Assembly: GCA_030849465.1 (NCBI GenBank)
Contig: JARVLF010000017.1
Span: 682,001-746,000 of the forward strand
DNA length: 64,000 nucleotides
Direction of reading: 5' to 3'
From: Moesziomyces globuligerus
Taxonomy: Eukaryota; Basidiomycota; Ustilaginomycetes; Ustilaginales; Ustilaginaceae
The position numbers and the translations under genes were made by a program. The notes beneath the pieces were generated by a model, which saw only the letters and a list, made by a program, of their open reading frames with translations, had not been told where the DNA came from and ran no database searches. Positions 41,690-51,269 of the stretch are shown piece after piece (within the stretch, counting starts at the first letter, position 1; the number at the start of each line of letters is the position of its first letter).

Positions 41690-42858
41690 TCGACTGAGCC
41701 GCGCGCCTCGCCTTTCGCCTCGCTTGACGGTTCACTCCGCACCCGGCAGGAGCTCAGCGTTGAGCATCCAACCCGCCCACGGCCTCGGTCCATCCGCGCG
41801 CGCGCCCTCACGCAGAGAGCCAACACCTGGCTACAGACGCCAGTGTCACCTATCGCTCTCACCACCATCGTTGCCTCCAGCTGTGCAATATCCGGTCATT
41901 ACATCCTCTTTCCATGAGCCACTGATCCTTCAGCCGCTCCCATCCCATCCTCGACCTTTCGTCGCTACCCAAGCCCCTCTCTGGGCACTTCCATCACCAC
42001 AGCCTCCGATTTCGCTAGGCTACTCCCTCCGTCTCTTGGACCTCGACAAAGCTCCATTCAGCTTCCATCTCGACGCACCTCTCCAACATCGTTGCATCCC
42101 ACACCACCTTTGCAACACCTTCATCCTATCGTGTGCGCGCTATCTCCAACCAACCTGCGCCCATCCCTCTTGACTAAGCACAATCTTCGCCTCTGCACGC
42201 TAGGCTGGCTTTGATGTTGGCTTCGATCCAAGAATCGCCACCACACATTCTTCAAATCCACCAGCCTCGACAGCATCTCTGAATCTAGATCGCGATCCCC
42301 ACTCGCATCATCAGCGTCTTCTCTGCGCCACCGCCACCACCAACCACCACTGCCTGAGCGTCGCAGCCTCAGCCAAACCGCAACCCCCTCCTCTGCTGCA
42401 CACACACAGCAGTCTCTAGTGGGTTGCAGGCGAGGCAAACCGACAGTCTCAGCGCACCTCGCGCGCTCCGCGACCACCATCTCGTAGTCTTTTCTACTCC
42501 CCACGCCTCAGGCGTTCCGGCAGCCGACATCGCTCTGCCTTCCCCCCTCAACATCTAGCGATCCTTCTCGCATCTCTTTTTCTTTTCTTCGGCACCCAGC
42601 GCCCCTTTCCCCATCCCTCTCGACACTCAAGACTTGCGCCCCGTTCCCTCGAGCCAAGGAGAGCCAGTTCATTCCAGCTAGCTCCTCCTTCACGTTTCAG
42701 AGTTTCAGGTAACCCTCCAGCTTTCTCTTCAAAGCCAACAGGATACCTTCCTCTCTTAAGCGACTCCCTCTTCAGCGTCCGATTCGTTACGCTAGCGCTC
42801 CCTCCCGACCGCCGCACAAGTCTCTCATCGCACCTCAACCCTATACCTCTCCAACCAC

Positions 42859-42863
42859 ATATA
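42859..42863 (+). promoter_or_regulatory. possible TATA element of the WC-1 gene
   Basis: CATATACCCTC, about 73 bp before the ATG at 42933 and followed by a pyrimidine tract. It is similar in layout to the TATA elements at 26386 and 36254 but would leave a short leader. Confidence 0.35.
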
Positions 42864-42932
42864 CCCTCTCCCCTCTTTTTTATTTTTTTTAATCGCTGTC
42901 ACCCTCTGCGCAGGCAGCTACACTCTCAGTCG

Positions 42933-45900
42933 ATGATGGCAGACACTTTCGACTTCGACGCCTTCATCTCGTCGCCCTCCCAGGCTGACATCGCCCAGCC
43001 AGCCGCCCCCACCAACACCGCCCCCGCCCCGTCCTCCGCCGAACAGCTCGTCAACTCCTTCGCCAGCCATGCCGCCTCGCACCCGCAGAACGGCAGCGAT
43101 CAGTCGCTCCTCACCGCCCCCTCCAACGACATGGTCTCCTCCTTCTCCGACCAGGGCATGAACGGTACCATCGACATGATGAGCAGCTCATCCCTCATGG
43201 GCCAATCCGACTCCATGATGTACGGCTCGAACTTTGGCGAGTCGTTCGGAAACGACCTCATGGACTCGTGGGACATGAACAACACCGCCAACAACGCCAA
43301 CGGCTCCTCTGCCTTTGACTTTTCCGGTGTCAGTGCATCCGAATCGGCCGCTCAGTCCAACAACACCCTCAACAGTGTCAAGGGCTCTGCGTCCTTCGGC
43401 TCCCAATCGCGAAACGGGCAGGCTCCTATCCCGATTCCAGCCGCTCAGGCTGGCGACGCCGCCGCCGCCGCCGCTGCTGCAGCCCACACCGCCAAAGCAG
43501 CTCGCGGCATCACCTCGTCCTATCGCGATCAGATTGCCGCTCACCACTCGCAACTCATGAGCACCAGCACCGCCCCCGGTCTCAACGGCAGCCGAAGCAC
43601 CTCGTCGATCCCGCGCGTCACCACCTTCAAACGGGCCCAGCCGCCCATGCACCGCGGCATCACCGCCCCCAACGCTGCAAAGGCCAACCTCAGCCTTCAG
43701 GAGCGCCGTCGCCTCTCGCGACAGGCCGCCAAGCAGCAGGGCGTGCATGCCGCCACAGCGCACCAGGCAACGCCGAAGCAGAACGCTGCCGTGTCAGGAC
43801 CAGCCTCACCATTCTCGGCCATGGCGGGCCGCGGCACCAAGCGGGGCATCAACGGTGATGAAAGCCACCTCGGCAGCAGTCCCCTTCAGCCCATGCCTGC
43901 GCCGACCCGCACGGTCTCGTTCATGAACGACTCGTCGGGCTCGTCGGTGTCGTCGACCGGCTTGTCGCCTCAGAAGACGATGGACAGCCGGGCCTCGAGC
44001 TTTATGCACAACGGCCCAGCCATCGGCAGCGTCGGAAATGGCCTGGATGCGGCATCCTCCTCGGTGTACCAGGGCAGCTTCAACACCACCTCGGGCGAGG
44101 CGGTCCCCACCACCAACAAGTACTCGACCTCGGGCGTCGACGTTCTCGGCATCCTCTCGCGCGCCATCACCCGCCCCAACCCGAGCATCGCGCTCGGCCC
44201 CGTCGACCTCTCCTGCTCCTTCGCCATCTCGGATGCGCGTCATCCCGAACAGCCGCTCATCTATGCCAGCGAGACGTTCTGCCACCTCACGGGCTACACG
44301 CTGCACGAGATCCTCGGGAAAAATTGCCGCTTCCTCCAGACCCCCGGCACCGCCCTCGAGGCCGGCTCGGAGCGTCAGCACACGGACAACCGCGCTGTAG
44401 AGCACCTCAAAAGGCACCTCAACGGCTTCCGCGAATGCCAGGCAAGCCTCATCAACTACCGCAAGGATGGCAGCCCGTTCATCAACCTCGTCACAGTGGT
44501 GCCCGTGTCGTGGTCGGATCCCTCGCAGGTGGACTTCCTCGTCGGCTTCCAGGTCGACCTCGTGGAGCAGCCCGGTGCGATCCTCGAGCGCAAGGAGGAC
44601 GGCTCGTACCTCGTCAACTACCGCTCCATCAACGATCCGCCTCCGTCGGCCATGCTCGGCTCGGACGAGATGATCAAGGACGCCGACGCCGAAGCCTCGA
44701 AGCAGGCCGCCATCGCCGCCGACATCCTCGACCTCATCCACGGCGTCGGCCCGTGCGACGCCAAGCAGTGGTCGCGCGTGCTGCTCGAGAACTCGCACGA
44801 CCTCATCTATGTGCTCTCGCTCAAGGGCACGTTCCTCTACGTCTCACCTTCGATCGAGCGCATCCTCGGCTTCACGGCCGAGGAGGTGATTGGCAAGTCC
44901 ATCTCGGAGTTCTGCCATCCCAGCGACGTTGTGCCCGTCTTCCGCGAGCTCAAGGACTCGACGAGCAATGCGAGCATCGCCGCGGCTGCCTCGCGCAACA
45001 TCCGCACCGAAGGTGTGGCCAATCCGCTCACCAAGGGTGGCGGAGGCCAAGCGGGTCCGCGCGTCAACCTGATCTTCCGCATGCGCCACAAGCACAACGG
45101 ACACCGGTGGATCGAGAGCACGGGCAAGCTGCATCTCGAGCAAGGCAAGGGACGCAAGGTGGTCATCTCGAGCGGACGTCCTCGCCCGGTGTACAACCTG
45201 GCGTGGGAGCACGTGCGCCGCGGCGCCGAATCGACGCTGCCCTCGTTCTGGTCGAAGCTCTCGATCGACGGCATCTTCCTCAGCACGACGGGCCCCATCG
45301 CCGAGGTGCTCAACTGCGACAGCAAGGACATCTTTGGACGTCACATGCTCGAGGTGACCAACTACGAGGCGGCGCCGTCGCTGCTGCAGGCTCTGCGCAG
45401 CAGCCAGGCGATGAGCGTATCGCACCTCATGGGCGATGGCGCGCGCAACACGACGCCCGTCTTTTCGTCGTTCTACCCTTCGTCTGCCGCTGCGGGTCCG
45501 GCGCTGTCGACGGTGTTTGTGCACGTGCAGCGCGCGTCTGCGGAGAGCTCGTGGATGATCCCCAACGTGGCGTATCCCAAAGGCGGACCGCAGCCTGCGT
45601 TTGACGCCACGGGCACGAGCGTCGACTCGCTCACGTCGGTGTTTGCCGAGCTCTCGACGTTCCGCAGCAGCTCGTGGGTGTTTGAGATGCACCAGCTGAA
45701 GAACGTCAACCGCCGTCTGAAGGACGAGATCCGAGCTTTGCGCCGCCAGTCTCGCGATCACCTCGGCTCGGGGGCGCCAGGCGTGGCGTCCAACGGAGTC
45801 AAGCTCTCCGGACCGCCGAGCCCGACGCCTGCGGGCGGACGGCGTCGCAGCCTGCACGCGGAGACGACGGCGTTCGGCAGCGGCCAAGAGACGGCGGTGC

Positions 45901-46238
45901 CGCACATCCAGGCGCCGAGTCCGATCAAGCGGCGACCGGACCACGGCCACGGGCACCGGCAGCATCTGCGACCGTCTGCGACGCTGGCGTATCTGCATGC
46001 GGGCCTTAGCACGGACCGGGGCAGCAGCAGCAGCTCGGGCTCGGAGATCTCGCCGTTTGGCGAGCGCGCGCCCAACGATCGACGATCCGGATCGGGCGAT
46101 GCGTCGGACGAGACGGCAGCGACGACGACGACGTCGGGCGACACGTCGGAGAAGGACGGCTCGAATCACGGCAGCGGTACGGGGAGCGGGAGCCAAAGTC
46201 GACGTGGCTCGGGATCGGCGGAAGCGTCGTCGAATTGA
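42933..46238 (+). CDS. wco1: White Collar 1-type LOV/PAS blue-light photoreceptor
   Basis: 1101 residues. After a Ser/Ala/Asn-rich N-terminus comes a LOV domain (about 400-545) starting GVDVLGILSRAITRPNPSIA, with the flavin-binding block GKNCRFLQTPG. C465 in NCRFLQ is the photo-adduct cysteine, and the Asn/Gln positions further on (NYRKDGSPFINLV) fit FMN binding. A second PAS follows (about 611-690, LIYVLSLKGTFLYVSPSIER) and a third, weaker PAS-like segment (about 770-830). The tail is basic, then Ser/Gly-rich, with no GATA-type zinc finger, as in other basidiomycete WC-1 proteins; DNA binding would come from a WC-2 partner. Role: blue-light sensing and control of photolyase, carotenoid and development genes. 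An ATG immediately follows the first one at 42936. Confidence 0.95.
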   Translation: MMADTFDFDAFISSPSQADIAQPAAPTNTAPAPSSAEQLVNSFASHAASHPQNGSDQSLLTAPSNDMVSSFSDQGMNGTIDMMSSSSLMGQSDSMMYGSNFGESFGNDLMDSWDMNNTANNANGSSAFDFSGVSASESAAQSNNTLNSVKGSASFGSQSRNGQAPIPIPAAQAGDAAAAAAAAAHTAKAARGITSSYRDQIAAHHSQLMSTSTAPGLNGSRSTSSIPRVTTFKRAQPPMHRGITAPNAAKANLSLQERRRLSRQAAKQQGVHAATAHQATPKQNAAVSGPASPFSAMAGRGTKRGINGDESHLGSSPLQPMPAPTRTVSFMNDSSGSSVSSTGLSPQKTMDSRASSFMHNGPAIGSVGNGLDAASSSVYQGSFNTTSGEAVPTTNKYSTSGVDVLGILSRAITRPNPSIALGPVDLSCSFAISDARHPEQPLIYASETFCHLTGYTLHEILGKNCRFLQTPGTALEAGSERQHTDNRAVEHLKRHLNGFRECQASLINYRKDGSPFINLVTVVPVSWSDPSQVDFLVGFQVDLVEQPGAILERKEDGSYLVNYRSINDPPPSAMLGSDEMIKDADAEASKQAAIAADILDLIHGVGPCDAKQWSRVLLENSHDLIYVLSLKGTFLYVSPSIERILGFTAEEVIGKSISEFCHPSDVVPVFRELKDSTSNASIAAAASRNIRTEGVANPLTKGGGGQAGPRVNLIFRMRHKHNGHRWIESTGKLHLEQGKGRKVVISSGRPRPVYNLAWEHVRRGAESTLPSFWSKLSIDGIFLSTTGPIAEVLNCDSKDIFGRHMLEVTNYEAAPSLLQALRSSQAMSVSHLMGDGARNTTPVFSSFYPSSAAAGPALSTVFVHVQRASAESSWMIPNVAYPKGGPQPAFDATGTSVDSLTSVFAELSTFRSSSWVFEMHQLKNVNRRLKDEIRALRRQSRDHLGSGAPGVASNGVKLSGPPSPTPAGGRRRSLHAETTAFGSGQETAVPHIQAPSPIKRRPDHGHGHRQHLRPSATLAYLHAGLSTDRGSSSSSGSEISPFGERAPNDRRSGSGDASDETAATTTTSGDTSEKDGSNHGSGTGSGSQSRRGSGSAEASSN

Positions 46239-48942
46239 TTCTGACCTTGCCGGTGGAAATTGTAGATAAGAACCCGTGTACTATTGTTGTGGTTTGTTTA
46301 TTCTTGGCTCACTCTCTAACCCTCACGGTAGGCCCGGCGCCCGGGGCGGGTCAGATGCACGCCATCGATCCGGACGTGGATTGGGTGGGCAGGCTAGCCG
46401 AGACGTTATGACTCGAATGGCAGACTTTGGATTATTGTATGATGTCGACGAGTGATGGCGAGCGAGCACGTGCCAGTCTTTGGAGTTGAGCGAATAAGAC
46501 ATGCGGAGGCCAAGGTGCGAGGAGGGGAGGCGAGGAGCGATCGAGTGTTGAGTCTTGGGGATGATGTCAAGCGGGATTGGGCAAGGGATGACGTTGCGGG
46601 GGGAGGGTGTGGAAGCTCCACATTCCGGACCGACGTGATGGATGGAACACGATTCCGAGGAGGAGTCTTTATTGGCGAGATGTCTTTGTGGTGTCTCGGC
46701 TGGCGGAAGAAAAGATGCGAAAAAATCGAGGCGGCGAAAAAAACGCATTGGCTCACTGCGGAAGCCTCGCTCCGTATATGTCGCTACGGCTCATGTCTCA
46801 GAGCGCGCCGAAATCCGACGTCGAGCTCCATCCCGCCGCGTCTTCCGTCGACCGGTTCTAGATGCCGCTCTTTCCATTCCATCCATTCGCATGCTTTCGC
46901 CATGGGGGTTTTTCATGCGTTCGATGCTTCGGGTTGGCACTGCATCCAAGGCGGTACTGCGTGAGCTAGGTCATGCCAACGTCTCACATGTGTTTGCCCC
47001 AAACCCCCGGAACCTATACCCCCTCCCGCTTGCCTGTTCTATCCTCGCTTACTGTCACTCTAGCCTCGACCGCTTCGACGGGTTCTGGCCCGCATTCAGA
47101 CGTCCCACGCCCAACCAAAGCAACCGCGAAGCTCGATGTTCATGACACAAAGAAGACGCAAACTGCTCATCAGCATGTCTCACCACTTGTCACGTTCGCC
47201 TTGCCACCGACACGGTGCAGTAAGACTCGGTAATCGCCCGCACCGGAACATATCTCACGCTAGACACGATGACGCCAACACGCCCAGCTCGATAGCGTAA
47301 ACTCGCTCGAAAGGAATCGAACCACCTGTCAGAGTTACGCGAAGAACGTGCGATCGAGATGGTGGGGGTGCTTCTTCTGCACTTGCACAGCGATTGAGCA
47401 GATCGCGAATGTATGGGTGTGCATGATTGGTGGCGGGTCGGTTCACTGCCACAACCGCAGACACGGAAGCAATGGCGCGGCCACCTGCAGCGGGTTACAG
47501 CATTCGAGCTTCGAAGACCAAAGACTAAAGACCGAAGGGAGGGGCAACGCTTGAGTGAGAGCTGACACATAAATTTAGTGAGGGTGGAGGGAGCGGCGGC
47601 CGATGGGCGCGGGCTGTCCTGTGCGGTATTGACGATTAAATTATTTTGGGCGGTTGTATTTTTGGCAGTAAGCGGCGAGGGGAGTTGGGCGCGTTGCAAG
47701 GCAAAGGCCTCGACTCGATTTGGGGATGACAAGTGTCAGAGACTGCGGGCTTTGGCTCTGGCATTTTGCGCTTTGCCGACCTCCAGCGTCACGGCACTTT
47801 TCGTTTTTCCTCCACTCCTCCACCTCGTCCAGCAGCGCGGCGGCACCTTTGGACCTACACGCCTGCGTAAGCGGCCAGAACACCTCGCGGTTCTATCGCC
47901 GCAACCGTCGAGCGAGCCCACCTCGCTTCCAGCACCCCGCCCTCGTGCGGAGGGCAAAGTTGGGCGGCTTCCGATTCCTGCAACCCGGCCTCCGGCTTCC
48001 GCCCGCCCACCCCGCTTGCCTGCGCGCGCGCGCGCGCCAAAGTTGGTCCTCGCTTCGGTGTCTCATCCGCCCGTTGCTCCACCTGTCAAACCTGCCACTT
48101 GTCTACAAACGGACCTCGCACCGCCGCACCACATCCCATCCCATCCCATTCTTGCCCGCATTGTGCTGCTGCCGAGACGCATGCCAGGCCTGACGTCGTC
48201 GTTTCCCTACCCGCAATCGTCTTGGCCGACTCCCTTCCTCCCTTCCTCTCTGTCGGCCTTCCTGCCTGGCTCGGCAGCGCTAAGCTCACAAAGTTTCGCG
48301 GCGACGTGGCGGTGAACCTCCCCTCGCCTTGCCTTCCTCTCGCTTCACGGTCAATTCGAGACTTTCGCAAGTCTCGTTACCCGACCGAGCCTTATTTTCT
48401 TTGGGTCGCTTTCGCCATTCGCCTTCAGCCGTCAGGCTGCAGCGGATACGTCGACCTCGTGACGCATTTAGAGCTCTCCGAGCTACAGTCCCGCTGCCGA
48501 GAGAAGAGAGGCTAGCCCTCCGTTGTCTGCCCTGACATCATGATCGTGCGCACCGGCGAAAAGCTGTCAGTCAGCGCACCGGCGCTGCATTCCAGGCATG
48601 CGTCATTGTGTCCGCTCCCCGTCGTGGCTCCTCGGTGCTGTGCTGTCGCTTTCCACTCTCGCTTTGGGCTACGGAGGGTGGAGTCCGAGGCTTAGCGGCT
48701 TGTGTGACGACATGCAAGCACAAGGTCCAAAGTGTCCGCCACGGCCACCGAGCCGGGGCGTAGGAGCAGATGCCTTGACCCTGGGGCAGTATCGACACCT
48801 GCTCGGCACAGCGACTCGACAAGCACCGAGAGTCCACGTCGAAAAGCTTATAAGCATCCTCATCCCTCTATTCTTCCTGCTGATTTTGCATCGATACCAC
48901 ATCCTTTGATACCACACTCTACACAACGATATCTCTCCCATC
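46239..48942. other. intergenic region, no gene supported
   Basis: 2.7 kb between two rightward genes. The right half (about 47740-48540) is pyrimidine-rich with a short GCGCGC run near 48021. It holds an imperfect inverted repeat with a tRNA B-box-like core (47288-47358) and a TATA element near the next gene. Short open frames are not protein-like. Confidence 0.4.
48849..48853 (+). promoter_or_regulatory. TATA box of the His-rich protein gene
   Basis: GCTTATAAGC, about 94 bp upstream of the ATG at 48943, followed by a pyrimidine-rich stretch. Confidence 0.45.
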
Positions 48943-49977
48943 ATGAACTCTGTCAAGAAGGTCCTTTCGCGCCGCTCGCACTCGGACGACTCGTCGGACG
49001 ACGGTCGTCTCTCTTCCTCCACCGCCCCCACCTCGAACCCCGGTTCGCCCCAGACCCGCCAGAAGGAGATGGGCACGCTCGGCGGTGCTGGTGTCGGCGC
49101 TGCTGGTGTCGGTGCTGCTACCACCACCACCCGCACCGACGGCACGCAAACCCGCGAGTCGACCGGTCAGAAGGTCGCCGACAAGGTTGAGCACGGTCTC
49201 GGCCGCTCGGCCGACGTGCACGCCAAGGACGGCAGCATCCGCCACAAGCACGGCCACGACGTGATGACCAACAAGCACCTCGACCTCTCGAACGGCGAGG
49301 TGGTGCAGGACGTGCAGCACCTGGCGCCCGTCACGCACCAGACTCACCAGAGGCACGAGGTCGAGGAGGTCCTCCGCGAGAAGGAGCACCACCGCCACGT
49401 CCACCACATCCAGCACCACACCCAGCCCGTCCTCGACTCGGAGCACGCCGCCGAGCAGCGTCACTCCAAGATCCACCCGGTCACCAAGGTCCACGAGACC
49501 CACGCCTCGACCGACAAGGATGCTACCCTCCTCACCTCGGTTGCTGGCAAGCACGCCGACCAGTACGCCGAGGCTCCCATCCACCGCCAGGTCGTCGACA
49601 AGGGTGAGACGGTCAAGGAGCACATCCACCACCACATCCACAACGTGGTGCAGCCCATCATCCAGAAGGACAGCCACGAGTACCACCGCATCCAGACCAC
49701 CATCCCTACGCACGTGGTGACGCACGAGGCTCCCATCGTGCACGAGTCGACGCACCACAAGCCCGTCACCAAGGACGAGTTCCTCAGCGGCGGCGGCAAC
49801 CTCACCAACAGCCTGCGCTCGATCCACGACGCCAAGCTGCTCAACACGGGCAAGTGCGACCGCAAGGTCGACGGCATCGCCGAGAAGCTCGAGCGCGAAC
49901 TCGGCATCAAGCCCACCCTCACCTCGACCGCCGACGTCACCCCCACCACCACCACCACCACCGCCACCCGTGTCTAA
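48943..49977 (+). CDS. histidine-rich hydrophilic protein of unknown function
   Basis: 344 residues, hydrophilic, with no signal peptide or membrane span. The first ~75 residues are Ser/Thr/Gly-rich. The core (about 120-280) is rich in His, Glu, Gln, Thr and Val, in segments such as EVEEVLREKEHHRHVHHIQH, HTQPVLDSEHAAEQ and KEHIHHHIHNVVQPIIQKDS, which recur as an imperfect repeat of H-rich helix followed by xQPxxxxE/D. Similar fungal proteins are often labelled putative allergens by automatic annotation; that label says nothing about function. The tail has LTNSLRSIHDAKLLNTGKCD, KVDGIAEKLERELGI and a Thr run. Metal binding or a stress-related hydrophilin-like role is possible but not shown. The C-rich codon usage suggests strong expression. 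Confidence 0.85.
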   Translation: MNSVKKVLSRRSHSDDSSDDGRLSSSTAPTSNPGSPQTRQKEMGTLGGAGVGAAGVGAATTTTRTDGTQTRESTGQKVADKVEHGLGRSADVHAKDGSIRHKHGHDVMTNKHLDLSNGEVVQDVQHLAPVTHQTHQRHEVEEVLREKEHHRHVHHIQHHTQPVLDSEHAAEQRHSKIHPVTKVHETHASTDKDATLLTSVAGKHADQYAEAPIHRQVVDKGETVKEHIHHHIHNVVQPIIQKDSHEYHRIQTTIPTHVVTHEAPIVHESTHHKPVTKDEFLSGGGNLTNSLRSIHDAKLLNTGKCDRKVDGIAEKLERELGIKPTLTSTADVTPTTTTTTATRV

Positions 49978-50353
49978 TCGCGACGAGCGACTTACTTCAA
50001 ACGCAACGCAACAGTGATAACCCAAAGATATCCCCTGCAAAGCACGTAGCATACCAGTTCCCGCCCGCTTGTTCTTCTTCGTAGTTTCCACTTTTTTTTT
50101 TCTTTTAATTCGTGTTTCGTCCTGCCTCGCAACCTTGTGCGTCGTGTGTGTGATCAACTTGGCCCGGCCTCAGGGATGGGTTTGGCTTCAGCATCGTCTG
50201 GCGCGTCTGGCAACGTTGCAAGCACGTCTTGCAGGAAAGCATCTGGCGGCAGAATGCCCTGCTTGTCGCTGCAAGCCACGGTGGCACAAGGCAAGGAGTC
50301 GGTGAGTACATGCACGGATTCAGATCAGCAGGCTACGGGGTGGTAGGGAGGAC
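49978..50353. other. 3' flanks of converging genes
   Basis: 376 bp between the His-rich gene and the end of the STEEP1-like gene. A T-rich stretch at about 50090-50107 could serve transcript ending. No gene is supported. Confidence 0.4.
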
Positions 50354-50839
50354 CTACGTGAGGGCGCCGGGGAGGAGGTAGGTGAATTTGCCGCCGCTCT
50401 TGAGCGGGGGCGGGGTGTGTTCGTATCCGATCTGAAGGTTGCAGCGCGAGCAGTGGAAAGGGAACTGTTTCTCCACCGCTCCATCCGGTCTGTTGCACCG
50501 TCCCGGATCGTCTCGTTAGTATGCATCTGTTGTGAGCACGAGCACGGCATCTCGCACGACGACTCACCTCCTGATGAGCTTGGGCTGGGACTGGGCGGCG
50601 CTGATCTTGAAGACGCGCGCCCTGCGGACGGGTTGGGGCGCGCCTGTGATCGAGTAGGGCGGCGAGTCGAGGCAGCGGAGCACGCGCGCCTGGTCGAGCG
50701 GCCGAACGGGCAACGACGAGAGCGGCCGATCGCAGACGAGCGCGAACTCGCCGCAGAGGCAGTAGTAGATATTGAGCGCGGCGCGTGTGCGCTCGAAACG
50801 ACCCGACTCGCGTGCGTGTGCATGCGATGTGCTCGACAT
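50354..50839 (-). CDS. STEEP1/CXorf56-family zinc-binding-like protein
   Basis: Two exons, 50568-50839 and 50354-50489, join over a 78-bp intron with donor GTGAGT, a consensus branch site TACTAAC and acceptor AACAG, giving 135 residues. Family blocks are ALNIYYCLCGEFALVCDRPL, LPVRPLDQARV and, after the splice, RRPDGAVEKQFPFHCSRCNL then QIGYEHTPPP. The CLC and CSRC cysteines match the conserved cysteine pairs of the human CXorf56/STEEP1 family. In animals STEEP1 promotes STING exit from the ER; fungi lack STING, so the ancestral function is different and unknown. It is small and probably soluble. It is divergent from SMC4 with 430 bp between starts. The splice is very well supported because it restores the family sequence. 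Confidence 0.9.
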
Positions 50840-51269
50840 TGCCCCAGCACGACCAGAGATGCCAAGGTGGTGTTGGAGGGAGGAGGAGAAGGGGGGTGTG
50901 TGCGCGTGTGTCGTGCGAGAAGCAGCGGATGTGGAGGTGCGGCACGTGATGTGGTGTGCGCGCGTCGAAAGTCGAGTGAGCGCAATTTAGCGCCAATTCG
51001 GGCTCAGTCGGCGTAAAGCTGAATGCGCGCGCCGCCGAAAAAACACAACCAAAGCCGAGACGCGTTCGCGTTCAAGCCAGAGCCACTCAATGAGCCACTC
51101 AAGGCTGAGCCAAAGCAACACTTTTTTGCCGCCCCAGAGAGCAACACCGCCAGCACATCCATCACCCCTCTCGTCACCTCCATCCGCCATCCAACCGGAC
51201 CACCACCACCACCACCACCACCACCGCCACCACCACGCGTTCGCATCCAATCGCATACACACACTCACC
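50840..51269. other. divergent promoter STEEP1-like / SMC4
   Basis: 430 bp shared upstream region. The SMC4 leader carries a (CCA)n tract at 51199-51236. An in-frame ATG at 51090 would extend SMC4 by 60 His-rich residues but has a poor context (T at -3). Confidence 0.45.
51199..51236 (+). repeat. (CCA)n microsatellite in the SMC4 leader
   Basis: About twelve CCA/ACC units with one CCG interruption, 34 bp upstream of the SMC4 ATG. Confidence 0.85.

Larger units (their letters stand above)
40249..42932. other. intergenic region and long leader of the WC-1 gene
   Basis: 2.7 kb between divergent FIP1 and WC-1. The part from about 41700 to 42932 is pyrimidine-rich on the plus strand and is probably a long 5' leader. 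A 10-bp minisatellite lies at 41645-41689. A T/A homopolymer run precedes the start (about 42875-42892). Nothing coding is supported. Confidence 0.45.

Noticed and set aside
47313..47323. tRNA gene candidate on the minus strand
   Set aside because: B-box present, but no A-box, no 72-90 nt cloverleaf and poor T-stem pairing. Kept only as a structural curiosity.
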